DNA from: Hymenobacter monticola
GTDB taxonomy: Bacteria > Bacteroidota > Bacteroidia > Cytophagales > Hymenobacteraceae
Assembly (NCBI RefSeq): GCF_022811645.1
Contig: NZ_CP094534.1
Coordinates: 3,534,001-3,598,000, forward strand
Direction of reading: 5' to 3'
DNA: 64,000 bases
Of the stretch, positions 8,728 to 17,247 are shown in pieces. The position numbers and the translations under genes were made by a program. The notes below the pieces were generated by a model. The model worked only from the letters and a program-made list of their open reading frames with translations, did not search any database and was not told the DNA's origin. Positions within the stretch are counted from its first letter, which is position 1. Every line of letters starts with the position of its first letter.

Positions 8728-9060
8728 CTAGCGCCGCTTGCGGCCCCCCAAAATGCTGCGGGTGGGCCGGGTCCCGGGCTGGGCCTGATTGGCGCGGGGC
8801 TGGTCGGCGCGGCTGGTGCCGTGGTCGAGGCTGCGCTCGGGCAGGCCGTTGGGGAAAGTGGGGCTGGTGGTGCCGCCCAGGTGCTTGTCGGTGTAACCCC
8901 TGGGGTAGGCGGGCACGGCCGCCGCGGGCGCGGCGCCGGATTGGGCCGGCAGGCCGGTGGTTTGCGGCACGGGCGGCGGGGTGGTCCGGCGGGGCACCTG
9001 GGCCCCGGCGGGAGTGGCGGCCAGGGCAAAGAGGGAAGCGAGCAGCAGAAGGGGGCGCAT
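8728..9060 (-). CDS. Small secreted proline-rich protein, unknown
   Basis: A 110-residue protein from the ATG at 9060, with a clear signal peptide (MRPLLLLASLFALAATPAGA). The mature part is rich in proline, threonine and arginine, predicted disordered, and ends in the basic tail ILGGRKRR. No domain is recognisable. The antisense frames over this GC-rich stretch are also open, so coding status rests mainly on the signal peptide. Confidence 0.5.
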   Translation of the reverse strand: MRPLLLLASLFALAATPAGAQVPRRTTPPPVPQTTGLPAQSGAAPAAAVPAYPRGYTDKHLGGTTSPTFPNGLPERSLDHGTSRADQPRANQAQPGTRPTRSILGGRKRR

Positions 9061-9206
9061 ACAAGGAGCAGATAAGAGCATAAGTGCTTGGACTTGTACG
9101 GCGAAAGCGCGAACAAGGCCACGCGTTGTTGCCGCCAGGCCCTTCCTGAGCGGGCCCTGCGCTCATCTTCCCCCTTCTTGCCTACATTGCCTTTTTACGC
9201 CATCTT

Positions 9207-10322
9207 ATGCTTTCCCTTTTCAACGTTTCGACCACGCTGCGTTCGCTGGCGCTCGTTTTGCAAATGCTTGTTCTGGCTCCGGGCGCTCTTTTTGCGCAAG
9301 TTGATAACCGGGCGAAGAACGGCAAGGTGCTGGATGCGCTGGAAGCCCAGTACCAACAGGCGCTTAAGGCTGACCCCAACGGTGCCGCCCCGCATTGGCA
9401 CCACGCCAATGCCTTGGCCAAAGTGACCTTTCGGGCTTCACAAACGGCGTGGCAATACTACGAGCTGGCCCTGCGCAAAGACAGCCTAAACGCGAATATT
9501 TACCAGGATTACGCAGCTTACTTAGCAGCCAATCAGGCCTACAAACAGGCCTTGGCTCAATACGACAAAGGCCTTGCCTTAGCGCCCACGCAACCGGACC
9601 TGCTGGCCGGGCAAGCGCGGGTACAGCAATTGATTCGCCAGCAGGAAGAGTACGCGGCGTTGCACCGGCTGCCGGTGCGGGCCGGTGCCGCAGCGAAGGT
9701 GAGCAACTTTGCCGAACTGACCGATTTTGCCAAGCTGCTGCCCCTTACCCAGCAGGCAGAGGGGGCCTACGCCTACCCGGCCCTGGCGGCGAAATTCCGG
9801 CAAGACCCCGCGGCGCCTACGCCGCACGAAATGTTGCTCTTGCTCGGCGCCACCGCCCGGCCCGACTACAAGCCCTACAACTACGACGCCGAGCAGGCCC
9901 TGCAGCAGCTAGCGGCCGACGGCAAAACGGAGGAGTTGATTCGGCAAGGCGAAGCGCTGCTGGCGCAGGAGCCGGTGAACGTGCTGGCACTGCAGGAACT
10001 GCTTTACGGGTATCGAAAGCAAGGCAATAATCTCCAGGTTGCCCGGGTGGAGCAGCGGCTGAGAAGCATTTTTGAAGGGGTGCTCTACGGTGGCGATGGC
10101 AGCTGCGAGCAGCCTTACCTCAGCATCAGCCCGCAGGAAGAGTACGTGTTTGTGCAGTACCTGGGGTTGCAGCCCACCCGCAACGTTTCCCAGACGAGCT
10201 GTGCGGGTTTTTTCACCGATAAGCTGCTGGTGGTAGACAAGAGCGCCGAAACCTCGGGCCAGCAAAAGCCTGTGTACTTCAACTATACCCCCATCATGCT
10301 GAGCATGCGGGGGCGGAAATGA
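9207..10322 (+). CDS. TPR-containing DUF4919-like secreted protein
   Basis: A 371-residue protein. Residues 1-31 are a signal peptide ending in LFAQ. Residues 40-150 carry TPR-like helix pairs (PHWHHANALAKVTF, NANIYQDYAAYLAANQAYKQALAQYDKGLAL). The remainder resembles the DUF4919 family: a helical middle and a C-terminal domain containing GDGSCEQPYLSISPQEEYVF and GFFTDKLLVVDKS. The function of DUF4919 is unknown; TPRs suggest protein binding in the periplasm. It is a single-gene unit. Confidence 0.7.
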   Translation: MLSLFNVSTTLRSLALVLQMLVLAPGALFAQVDNRAKNGKVLDALEAQYQQALKADPNGAAPHWHHANALAKVTFRASQTAWQYYELALRKDSLNANIYQDYAAYLAANQAYKQALAQYDKGLALAPTQPDLLAGQARVQQLIRQQEEYAALHRLPVRAGAAAKVSNFAELTDFAKLLPLTQQAEGAYAYPALAAKFRQDPAAPTPHEMLLLLGATARPDYKPYNYDAEQALQQLAADGKTEELIRQGEALLAQEPVNVLALQELLYGYRKQGNNLQVARVEQRLRSIFEGVLYGGDGSCEQPYLSISPQEEYVFVQYLGLQPTRNVSQTSCAGFFTDKLLVVDKSAETSGQQKPVYFNYTPIMLSMRGRK

Positions 10323-10519
10323 GCCCAGGCTGCAATGGCCCGGCGTAGTGGCTTATCTATCAGCCGCAAACGTATGGTCGGCAAGCACGAATAGTACCCG
10401 TTAAAAGGGGACTTGCTGGGGGTGCCCCACCAACCGCTGGGGCCGGCAAGGTGCAGGCTGAGTTGCTATTCTGGTTAGCCGACGATTAATTTAGCTAAAA
10501 ATTTTACAGCGCTGCCGCC

Positions 10520-10867
10520 ATGCCCACCGCCCCCAAGGTCTATTACGAAGCCGAAGAGCCGGCCACTGATTTCACCCCCGAAGCCCTGCCCGAGCCCGAA
10601 GAATCGCAGCCGGAATACGGCGAGGTATTCAGCCAGGACGAAGAAACGGCCCCCGTCATTTTGGTGGCTGCCCCAGCCAGCACGTTTGCCTACGCCGTGG
10701 GGCACCGGGTGCAGCCCACGCCCGAGGCCCCGGCGCGCGAAGTCATTTGGCGCGGCCAGCTACGCGAGCGCCGGCCCGAAACCGGCCTCATCCACCGCAC
10801 CAACGTGTACCGGCTGAACGACGGCTTCTGGGACTGCTACCGCGAAGACGAGCTGCGGGCCGCGTAG
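10520..10867 (+). CDS. Small acidic protein, unknown
   Basis: A 115-residue cytosolic protein. The N-terminal half is very acidic and proline-rich (YYEAEEPATDF, EALPEPEESQPEYGEVF) and probably disordered. The C-terminal 45 residues look folded (VIWRGQLRERRPETGLIHRTNVYRLNDGFWDCYREDEL). I know no family. Amino-acid use and a clear ATG support coding. Confidence 0.6.
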   Translation: MPTAPKVYYEAEEPATDFTPEALPEPEESQPEYGEVFSQDEETAPVILVAAPASTFAYAVGHRVQPTPEAPAREVIWRGQLRERRPETGLIHRTNVYRLNDGFWDCYREDELRAA

Positions 10868-10891
10868 CGAAACGATAGGGTAGCGGCGGCC

Positions 10892-11029
10892 TTACCTGCC
10901 CAGCAGGTGGTGCTGCCACAGCGCCCACACCAAGCCCGCGGCGGCGGCCAATCCCATCAGCACGTACACCACCCGCGCCTGCCGGGAGCGGAAGTATTCG
11001 ATGCGGGGGCGGATGGTGGAGAATCGCAT
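10892..11029 (-). CDS. 45-residue single-pass membrane protein
   Basis: From the ATG at 11029 the product is 45 residues: a basic N-terminus (MRFSTIRPRIEYFRSRQAR) followed by one membrane helix (VVYVLMGLAAAAGLVWALW). The frame is open further upstream, but the extension is polar and proline-rich. Small proteins like this are easily missed. No function can be assigned. It is convergent with the acidic protein gene, with 24 bases between them. Confidence 0.5.
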   Translation of the reverse strand: MRFSTIRPRIEYFRSRQARVVYVLMGLAAAAGLVWALWQHHLLGR

Positions 11030-11215
11030 AGCAGGAGGGGGCGTAATGGGAGTACTCCGATGAACCCTAAGAAGTTGTAGTCGTGGCATTACCAAATTGT
11101 TGCGGCCGTTGGCAAGCCTGGAGCCCTGTGCGTTTGCGCGCTGGGCTATTAGGGGGCAGCAGCTTGAAAAAGCCGCAATTGCCTGGCTGGGCGCATCAAT
11201 ACATGCGCGTTAGCC

Positions 11216-11223
11216 TATCTTTG
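11216..11223 (+). promoter_or_regulatory. TAnnTTTG promoter core
   Basis: TATCTTTG, 24 bases upstream of the ATG at 11248 of the small basic-tailed protein. It matches the Bacteroidota -7 element. Confidence 0.5.
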
Positions 11224-11247
11224 GCCGTACTTCATAATTTGCTGCCC

Positions 11248-11508
11248 ATGGCCTTAAACTTTGATGAATTCCAGAAAGTCGTAGAAACGGCACAACAAGC
11301 TGACGCGGTGAAAGCCGATTTGAAACGCGCCCTGCGCAAGGTGACCACCACCCTGGGCGCCCTGCAAGCGGCTCTGGGCGAGATGGAAGCCGTGCTGGCC
11401 GAGGACTACGTATCGGCCCCCCGCACACGCAAGCCCCGCACGCCCCGCGCCGAAAACGAAGGCGGTGCCCCGGCCAAAAAGCCCGGCCGCCCCAAGAAGA
11501 ACGCCTAA
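11248..11508 (+). CDS. Small helical protein with AT-hook-like basic tail
   Basis: An 86-residue protein from the ATG at 11248, chosen because a promoter core lies 24 bases upstream. Residues 1-55 form a helical, coiled-coil-like segment (FDEFQKVVETAQQADAVKADL, then ALRKVTTTLGALQAAL). The tail is basic and contains PRTRKPRTPRAE and KKPGRPKK; the PGRP core is typical of AT-hook DNA-binding motifs. It may be a small nucleoid- or DNA-associated protein, which is inference. A hairpin follows the gene. Confidence 0.6.
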   Translation: MALNFDEFQKVVETAQQADAVKADLKRALRKVTTTLGALQAALGEMEAVLAEDYVSAPRTRKPRTPRAENEGGAPAKKPGRPKKNA

Positions 11509-11533
11509 CGGCATTGCTTTTTGCACCACGCTC

Positions 11534-11565
11534 AAAGGGCGCTTACCCACCGGTAGGCGCCCTTT
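11534..11565 (+). terminator. Probable terminator hairpin
   Basis: AAAGGGCGC (11534-11542) pairs perfectly with GCGCCCTTT (11557-11565) around a 14-base loop. The U-tract is only the three T of the stem, so termination is likely but not certain. Confidence 0.55.
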
Positions 11566-11591
11566 GCTGGTGTGGGGCGCCTTTATTGCCG

Positions 11592-11599
11592 TAATTTTG
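11592..11599 (+). promoter_or_regulatory. TAnnTTTG promoter core
   Basis: TAATTTTG ends 4 bases before the ATG at 11604. The resulting message would have almost no leader. Confidence 0.55.
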
Positions 11600-11603
11600 C
11601 CCC

Positions 11604-11807
11604 ATGGAATTTCAGAAGAGAAAATACGTGTTTCGGGGCATGGACGGCTTCGCCGGCTTTCGCAACGGGCAGGAATACGAACTGGAAATTCGGGCCACCG
11701 AAGCCACCGACGAGCAACCGAGTGAAATCGTGATTATTAACCCGGTTTCCCGCCTGCACACCTACTGCAGCAAGCAGGAATTCAGCCAGCGCTGGGAAAA
11801 ACCCTAA
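11604..11807 (+). CDS. 67-residue protein, unknown
   Basis: A short cytosolic protein (MEFQKRKYVFRGMDGFAGF at the start). The sequence looks beta-rich and ends with LHTYCSKQEFSQRWEK. Its start is fixed by a promoter core 4 bases upstream. I know no family with certainty. It has its own promoter core and is followed 36 bases later by another orphan gene with its own core. Confidence 0.6.
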   Translation: MEFQKRKYVFRGMDGFAGFRNGQEYELEIRATEATDEQPSEIVIINPVSRLHTYCSKQEFSQRWEKP

Positions 11808-11827
11808 CCGACCGGCCCTCGCCGGGC

Positions 11828-11835
11828 TACCTTTG
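11828..11835 (+). promoter_or_regulatory. TAnnTTTG promoter core
   Basis: TACCTTTG, ending 8 bases before the ATG at 11844; a near-leaderless arrangement as for the previous gene. Confidence 0.55.
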
Positions 11836-11843
11836 CGGCCGCT

Positions 11844-12263
11844 ATGACGCTTGGTAAACTTCGCGTACACTTTCGAAATGCCGCCGGGCAGGTGCTGGAA
11901 CAGCCCACCGGCCGCTACATCATCATCCGCTACAGCAGCGGCCCGCGCCGCTTTGCCGACCTGCAAACGCTGCTCGGACACAGCAAGCAACTCTTGGCGC
12001 TGCGCCAGTGGCACAAAGTCGTGGGCGACCACCGGCGCATGACGCCTTTCGCCCCCGCTGAATCGGCCTGGGTCACCGACTGCTGGCTGAGCATGCCCCG
12101 CACCCGCATGCGCGACTTCTACGGCGCGGTGCTGCTGCCCGCCGAGGTGCTAGCCCGCATTCCGGTCGAGCGGGCCTTGGAAGAAGCCACCGCCAATGCT
12201 CTGACCTACCGCCTCTTTGCCGAAGAGCCCGAAGCTGCCGCGTGGCTGGCGCAGCTGCCGTAG
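11844..12263 (+). CDS. 139-residue protein, unknown
   Basis: A cytosolic protein starting MTLGKLRVHFRNAAGQ. It appears to have a beta-rich first half (YIIIRYSSGPRRFADLQTLL) and a helical second half ending AAAWLAQLP. I recognise no family. The start is supported by the TACCTTTG core 8 bases upstream and by the absence of a better ATG. Confidence 0.55.
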   Translation: MTLGKLRVHFRNAAGQVLEQPTGRYIIIRYSSGPRRFADLQTLLGHSKQLLALRQWHKVVGDHRRMTPFAPAESAWVTDCWLSMPRTRMRDFYGAVLLPAEVLARIPVERALEEATANALTYRLFAEEPEAAAWLAQLP

Positions 12264-12359
12264 CGGGCCGCCGCGGTGGTGGCTCCCGGCGGCGCTGCGG
12301 GCCGGGCAGCGGTGGCGTTTATTGGATGCCCCAGGAGCCGGGGCCACAGCCAGCCGCGT

Positions 12360-12367
12360 TAGCTTTG
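12360..12367 (+). promoter_or_regulatory. TAnnTTTG promoter core of the SGNH/MBOAT unit
   Basis: TAGCTTTG lies 19 bases before the ATG at 12387. It is the only good core seen before the three-gene acylation unit. Confidence 0.5.
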
Positions 12368-12386
12368 CAGCGACTTGCGGTATGGT

Positions 12387-13898
12387 ATGAATTCTTTGCG
12401 CTCGCAAAATCCGTTTTGGCTGGTTTTGCTCACGGTGGGCTTCCTGGGCTTGCTTTCCTTCTTAAAACCGGGCCTGGAAGTGGGGGGCGTGAAGCTGCGC
12501 CCGGTGCGCTTGCTGGCCGACGTGCTGCGCCCCAACCCCGGCGCGGTGGCCGCCCTGGCGCCCCCGCCGCCCAACGGCCCGGTTGCTCCCGCTACCACCG
12601 GGGCCGCAGCACCCGGCCCAGCTCCGCTGGCTGCCCCGGGAGCTGCGGCCCCTACGGCCCCCGCCCCGGGTGCGCCCGCCGCGCCTCAGCCGCCGGCCCT
12701 GGCCAACCTGCCGGGCCTCGACCAATTTGTGGCCGCCCTGCGCCAAACCAAAGCCACCGGCCGCAAAACCCGCATTGCCTACTTTGGCGATTCCATGATT
12801 GAGGGCGACTTGCTCACCGGCGACCTGCGCAACCTGCTGCAAACGCAGTTTGGGGGCTCCGGCGTCGGTTTTGTGCCCATCAACTCGGTGTCGGCCGACT
12901 TCCGCGAAACCATTCACCAGACGTTTTCGCCCGACTGGTATGAGTCGAACATGGTGTCGGACCGCCGGCCGGGCACCAGCCCGCTGGGCATTGCAGGCCA
13001 GGTGTTTCTGCCCCGCATCGTATCGAACTACGACAGCACGCACATCGTGTCCGATACCAGCTGGGTCGAGTTTCGGGCCGGGCAGCGCTTCGCGCCGCTG
13101 CGCCGGTTTGCCCAGGCCCGGCTGTTCTACGGCCCCGGCTCGGCGCGCGACCAAGTGCTGGTGACCACCGACGGGCGCCGCGTGCTCCACGCCTTGCCTG
13201 GCACGGCGGCCCTCAACGAACTGGTGCTCACGCCGGCCCGGCCAGCCCGGCAAATGCGGCTGGCCTTTGCCCCGCGCGGCCCGCGTCCGGTGTACGGTGT
13301 CAGCTTCGAAAGCCCGCAGGGTGTGACGCTGGACAACTTTTCCTTTCGCGGCAACGGCGGCATGTCGCTCAACCGCATTCCGTTCGAGCAGCTGGCAGCC
13401 TTCGGCAAGGCGCTCGATTACCGGCTCATCATCCTGCACTACGGCGTGAACGTGGCCGAAACCGGCCTCACCGACTACCGCTTCTATGAGCAGGCCATGA
13501 CCCGCGTGGTCGACCGCATGCAACGGGCGTTTCCGCGGGCCAGCATCCTCATCGTAGGCATGAGCGACAAAAGCGCGCGCATCGACGGCGAGTTCGTGAC
13601 CGACCCCACTGTGCCGGTGCTGCTGGCCGCGCAGCAGCGCTTGGCCCGCCGCAACCACGTGGCCTTCTGGAATCTGTTTGCGGCCATGGGCGGCCAAAAC
13701 TCGATGACGAGCTGGGTGGAGCAAAGCCCGCCGCTGGCCCGCAACGACTACACCCACATCAACTCGCTGGGCGGGCAGCGCATGGCCCGCCTGCTCTACA
13801 CCTACCTGATGGGTGAATACGCCCACCCGAGTGCCGCCCCGGCCGCTTCAAACCCCGCCCCGCGCGCCGACAGCACTTTCCGTGCCGAGGCGCGCTAG
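12387..13898 (+). CDS. Membrane-anchored SGNH/GDSL-like hydrolase (first of acylation unit)
   Basis: A 503-residue protein. I choose the ATG at 12387 over an in-frame TTG 4 codons upstream. A single N-terminal membrane helix (FWLVLLTVGFLGLLSF) is followed by an alanine/proline-rich linker to about residue 110. The SGNH domain starts with IAYFGDSMIEGDL, placing the nucleophile at Ser136. It continues with ILHYGVNVAETGL and ends with DYTHINSLGGQRMA, the probable Asp/His pair. A beta-rich insertion lies between blocks 1 and 3. Such periplasmic SGNH proteins work with MBOAT acyltransferases on exported polysaccharides. The two genes that follow support that role here. Confidence 0.75.
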   Translation: MNSLRSQNPFWLVLLTVGFLGLLSFLKPGLEVGGVKLRPVRLLADVLRPNPGAVAALAPPPPNGPVAPATTGAAAPGPAPLAAPGAAAPTAPAPGAPAAPQPPALANLPGLDQFVAALRQTKATGRKTRIAYFGDSMIEGDLLTGDLRNLLQTQFGGSGVGFVPINSVSADFRETIHQTFSPDWYESNMVSDRRPGTSPLGIAGQVFLPRIVSNYDSTHIVSDTSWVEFRAGQRFAPLRRFAQARLFYGPGSARDQVLVTTDGRRVLHALPGTAALNELVLTPARPARQMRLAFAPRGPRPVYGVSFESPQGVTLDNFSFRGNGGMSLNRIPFEQLAAFGKALDYRLIILHYGVNVAETGLTDYRFYEQAMTRVVDRMQRAFPRASILIVGMSDKSARIDGEFVTDPTVPVLLAAQQRLARRNHVAFWNLFAAMGGQNSMTSWVEQSPPLARNDYTHINSLGGQRMARLLYTYLMGEYAHPSAAPAASNPAPRADSTFRAEAR

Positions 13899-14015
13899 CG
13901 TGGTGATTTGCTTATTACTAAGTAATTGGTAAAAAATGCTGATAACCAGCGAAAAATGTGTCTGCCAAACTCGAAAGTCTTACTACTCGCTACTAAATTC
14001 TAGCTACTAATTAAC

Positions 14016-15269
14016 GTGCTTATTCGCCTTTGCCTGCTCGTGGTTTGCTTGACGCTGGGATGCGGGGGGCTGGCGCGCGCACAGGCGTTGGGGCGGCTCG
14101 ACAGCCTGCAGGCGGCTTATCCCTTTCTAAACACAGCGGCCAACCGTATTGAGAATGCTCAATTAGGCTTGCAGCATTTCTACCAACAGCTGGCCCGGCT
14201 GCCGGTTTACCCGCAGGAACTGCCGGGCGCGCGGGTGAGCGTGGTGCACCTCGGCGACTCGCACCTGCAGGCCGACGAGTTTTCGGGGCGGGTGCGGCGC
14301 GAACTGCAGCGCACCTACGGCAACGCGGGGCGCGGCTTGGCTTTTCCGTTTGGGGTGGCGAAGATGGACGGCTCGCCCACGTTCCGTTCAAGGGCCACGG
14401 CCGGGCGCTGGCGCGCCCGCCGCGTGCTGGCTGCGCCCGATAGCACCCTGCCCATCGGCCTGAGCGGCATCAGCCTGGCCACTTCCGACACTGGCGCCGC
14501 CTTCACGCTGCGCATCCCCGCACGAGGCCGGCCCGACTACCGTTTCAGCAAGCTCACACTCCTGCGCGAGCCAGACCCCACGGCGTTTGATTGGCAGGTG
14601 CGTAATGCGCAGGGCCGCGTGCTGGCTACGGTGGCCAGCGGTGGGGGCCTGGCGGCCACGGTTGTTTTTGATTCGCTGCGCGATTTCGTGGAGCTGCGCA
14701 CCGTGCGCCGCCAACCGGACCAAACCGGGGCTCGGCTCTACGGCCTGCTGCTGGATAATGGCCGGGCCGGGGTGGTGTACCACGTCATTGGGGTAAACGG
14801 GGCGGCCGTGCGACACTACAACCGCGCCCCGCATTTTTTTGCGCAGCTGCCCGTGCTGCAGCCCGATTTGCTTATTGTCTCGCTCGGCACCAACGATGCC
14901 TACGATGCCGGCTTCGACCCCAGGCGCTTCGCCCAGCAGCTCGACACGTTGGTGAGCCGCCTGCGCCGCCGCTGCCCGCAGGCCGACGTGCTGCTCACCG
15001 CCCCGGCCGACTCCTACCGCGCCCGCCGCTACCGCAACCCCGACCTGACCCGCCTGCGCGAGGCGCTGCGGGCCTACTGCGCGGCGCACGATTTGGCCTA
15101 CTGGGACTTGGCCGCCGTGCAGGGCGGCTACGGCTCCATGCGCACCTGGCTGGCCCACGGCCTGGCCCAGCCCGACCTTGTTCACTTCACCACCAAAGGC
15201 TACGAACTGCAGGGCCTTTTGCTTTACCTCGCGCTCCAGGATGGATTTTCGCAACCTCCGCCCCGATAA
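14016..15269 (+). CDS. Secreted SGNH/GDSL-like hydrolase (second of acylation unit)
   Basis: A 417-residue secreted protein with a GTG start at 14016; the signal peptide (LIRLCLLVVCLTLGCGGLARAQ) begins right there. The SGNH fold shows block 1 VVHLGDSHLQADEF with the nucleophile serine, block 3 SLGTNDAYDAGF, and block 5 PDLVHFTTKGYEL with the Asp/His pair. The domain layout, with a beta-rich insertion, parallels the preceding gene, so the two may be old paralogues. Its 3' end overlaps the MBOAT gene by 29 bases, indicating translational coupling. It may transfer or remove acyl groups on a surface glycan; the direction is not readable from sequence. Confidence 0.8.
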   Translation: MLIRLCLLVVCLTLGCGGLARAQALGRLDSLQAAYPFLNTAANRIENAQLGLQHFYQQLARLPVYPQELPGARVSVVHLGDSHLQADEFSGRVRRELQRTYGNAGRGLAFPFGVAKMDGSPTFRSRATAGRWRARRVLAAPDSTLPIGLSGISLATSDTGAAFTLRIPARGRPDYRFSKLTLLREPDPTAFDWQVRNAQGRVLATVASGGGLAATVVFDSLRDFVELRTVRRQPDQTGARLYGLLLDNGRAGVVYHVIGVNGAAVRHYNRAPHFFAQLPVLQPDLLIVSLGTNDAYDAGFDPRRFAQQLDTLVSRLRRRCPQADVLLTAPADSYRARRYRNPDLTRLREALRAYCAAHDLAYWDLAAVQGGYGSMRTWLAHGLAQPDLVHFTTKGYELQGLLLYLALQDGFSQPPPR

Positions 15270-16737
15270 CCTCGGCCTTGATGTTAACCGGCTGGTCGAC
15301 CAGTTCCGGTACCATCCCAAAAGCCCGCTGATTTTCAACACGGGCTTCTTTCTGCTGCTGTTTCTGGCGTTTCTGGGCGGCTATCAGCTACTGCGCGACC
15401 GGCACCGGGCGCGGCTGCTCTACGTCACGGCCTTCTCGCTGTTCTTCTACTACAAGTCGAGCGGGATTTACTTCCTGCTGCTCGTCTTTTCGACGATAGT
15501 GGAATACAACTTCGCCCGCTGGATTGCCGACTCCGGCAGCCCCGGCCGGCGCAAGCTGCTGCTCACGCTCAGCCTGTTGGTAAATCTGGGCATGCTGTTC
15601 TACTTCAAGTACACCAACTTTTTTCTGAGCGGCTACCAGGCGCTCACCGGGCAGCCGGTGCCGGTGCTGCACGTGCTGCTGCCGGTGGGCATCTCGTTCT
15701 ACACCTTCCAGACCCTGAGCTACACCATCGACGTGTACCGCGGGCAAATCAAGGCCCTGCGCAACATCTGGGACTTCGCGTTTTTCGTCACGTTTTTCCC
15801 GCAACTGGTGGCCGGGCCCATCGTGCGGGCCTCCGATTTTATTCCGCAAATTGCCAAAAAGCCCTTCATCTCGCGCGAAGACATGGGCCGGGCCGTGCTG
15901 CTCATCGCGGCGGGCCTGTTCAAGAAAGCCGTCATTTCCGACTACATCAGCCTCAACTACGTGGAGCGCATTTTCGGCAACCCCACGCTGTTCAGCGGCA
16001 TCGAAAACCTGCTGGGCGTGTATGGCTACGCGCTGCAGATTTACTGCGACTTTTCGGGCTATTCCGACATTGCCATCGGCATCGCGCTGCTGCTGGGCTA
16101 CCGGCTGCCGCCCAACTTCCTCTCGCCCTACCAAAGCACGAGCATCACCGAATTCTGGCGGCGCTGGCACATCTCGCTCTCGTCGTGGCTGCGCGACTAC
16201 CTCTACATCCCGCTGGGCGGCAACCGCAAAGGCATGGTGCGGCAATACGTGAACCTGTTTCTCACCATGCTGCTCGGCGGCCTCTGGCACGGCGCCTCGC
16301 TCACGTTTGTGGCCTGGGGGGCGCTGCACGGCGCCGCGCTGGCCGCCGACAAGCTGTTTCAAAAGGTGTTTCGGCCGGGCGATAATTGGCTTACCAAGTT
16401 GTTGGGCTGGTTCATTACCTTCCATTTCGCGTGCTTCTGCTGGATATTTTTCCGGGCCGGCAGCTTCGAGGTGGCCCTGCAGGTTATCCACCAGATTACG
16501 CACAGCCTGCGGCCCGACTTGCTGGGCCAGGTGCTGGGCGCCTTCCGGCCGGTATTTGCGCTGGTGGCGCTGGGCTACCTGCTCCATTTTATCCCCGACG
16601 GCCTCACCCTGCGCCTCGAAACGGCGCTGGCCCGCCGCTCGGTGGTGGAGCAGGCTTTGCTCCTCACGGTGGTTATTTGGCTGGTAATTCAAATTAAATC
16701 GGCCGAAATTCAGCCATTCATTTATTTCCAGTTTTAG
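15241..16737 (+). CDS. MBOAT-family O-acyltransferase (AlgI-like)
   Basis: A 498-residue polytopic membrane protein with about ten hydrophobic segments. Family signatures include LPVGISFYTFQTLSYTIDVY, FFPQLVAGPIVR, ITEFWRRWHISLSSWLRDY and LYIPLGGNRKG. The invariant MBOAT histidine is His350 in GLWHGAS; a second conserved-looking His363 follows in ALHGAA. AlgI-like proteins pass acetyl groups across the membrane to exported polysaccharides. I start the gene at the ATG at 15241, inside the end of the preceding SGNH gene. Together with two SGNH proteins it forms an O-acylation unit; the glycan substrate is unknown. Confidence 0.9.
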   Translation: MDFRNLRPDNLGLDVNRLVDQFRYHPKSPLIFNTGFFLLLFLAFLGGYQLLRDRHRARLLYVTAFSLFFYYKSSGIYFLLLVFSTIVEYNFARWIADSGSPGRRKLLLTLSLLVNLGMLFYFKYTNFFLSGYQALTGQPVPVLHVLLPVGISFYTFQTLSYTIDVYRGQIKALRNIWDFAFFVTFFPQLVAGPIVRASDFIPQIAKKPFISREDMGRAVLLIAAGLFKKAVISDYISLNYVERIFGNPTLFSGIENLLGVYGYALQIYCDFSGYSDIAIGIALLLGYRLPPNFLSPYQSTSITEFWRRWHISLSSWLRDYLYIPLGGNRKGMVRQYVNLFLTMLLGGLWHGASLTFVAWGALHGAALAADKLFQKVFRPGDNWLTKLLGWFITFHFACFCWIFFRAGSFEVALQVIHQITHSLRPDLLGQVLGAFRPVFALVALGYLLHFIPDGLTLRLETALARRSVVEQALLLTVVIWLVIQIKSAEIQPFIYFQF

Positions 16738-16763
16738 AGCCGTTGGGCCGGAAAGCAGTGGGC

Positions 16764-16812
16764 GCAGCAGAATGGTATTAGCATTAATACTCAGTGCTAA
16801 TTCAACTGCTGA
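16764..16812. other. Imperfect hairpin after the MBOAT gene
   Basis: The inner arms TTAGCA and TGCTAA pair, and CAGCAG with CTGCTG extends the structure imperfectly. There is no U-tract. It could end the acylation transcript, but this is weakly supported. Confidence 0.3.
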
Positions 16813-16926
16813 GCCGGAAAAGTGGATACTGAAACGCCGCGTTGCAAGCCTGCTGGCAGCCAGTACCGGGCATTAAAATCAACTTTTTTCATCGACCAAA
16901 CATGCGCCTTTGCGTAGTTTGGCGGT

Positions 16927-17151
16927 ATGAACACGCAACTACTGACCAAATACCGCATCTTCAAGCTGCAACACGAAGCCCCGGCGCCGGGCCACAGCAC
17001 CACCTGGACGTTCAAGTCCCTGGCCGGCGAGGAAAGCCACGAGTTCGACTCCGAAGCCCAGGCCCACGAATGGGTGGCCGAAAACCCGGAAATCATGATT
17101 CGGTGCCGGGAGTTCGTCATCGTGCCCGTGTACCACCTGGTGCTGGCCTAA
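16927..17151 (+). CDS. 74-residue protein, unknown
   Basis: A small cytosolic protein (MNTQLLTKYRIFKLQ at the start). It contains TWTFKSLAGEESHEFDSEAQ and ends IVPVYHLVLA. A near-match promoter core (TAGTTTG) lies 5 bases before the ATG. The fold looks alpha/beta, but I recognise no family. The gene is convergent with the SMR transporter gene, and a perfect inverted repeat lies between them. Confidence 0.55.
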   Translation: MNTQLLTKYRIFKLQHEAPAPGHSTTWTFKSLAGEESHEFDSEAQAHEWVAENPEIMIRCREFVIVPVYHLVLA

Positions 17152-17172
17152 GAACTGGCGGAGCATCAGGTT

Positions 17173-17245
17173 GTAGCGTGGACTCTGCGAGTCCGCGCCC
17201 GGGCGAACGTTCCGGCAACGCGCGGACTCGCAGAGTCCACGCTAC
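17173..17245. repeat. Inverted repeat, family A (GTAGCGTGGACTCTGCGAG)
   Basis: The two 25-bp arms (17173-17197 and 17221-17245) are perfectly complementary around a 23-base centre. Further copies of the same family occur at 22936-23019 and 60387-60460. It separates two convergent genes and could work as a bidirectional terminator. No target-site duplication is obvious. Confidence 0.9.
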
Positions 17246-17247
17246 AC

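Noticed and set aside
12462..13826. Long minus-strand open frame (454 codons) opposite the first SGNH gene
   Set aside because: Antisense shadow of a GC-rich gene; no domain, rich in His/Arg/Gly as expected for such shadows.
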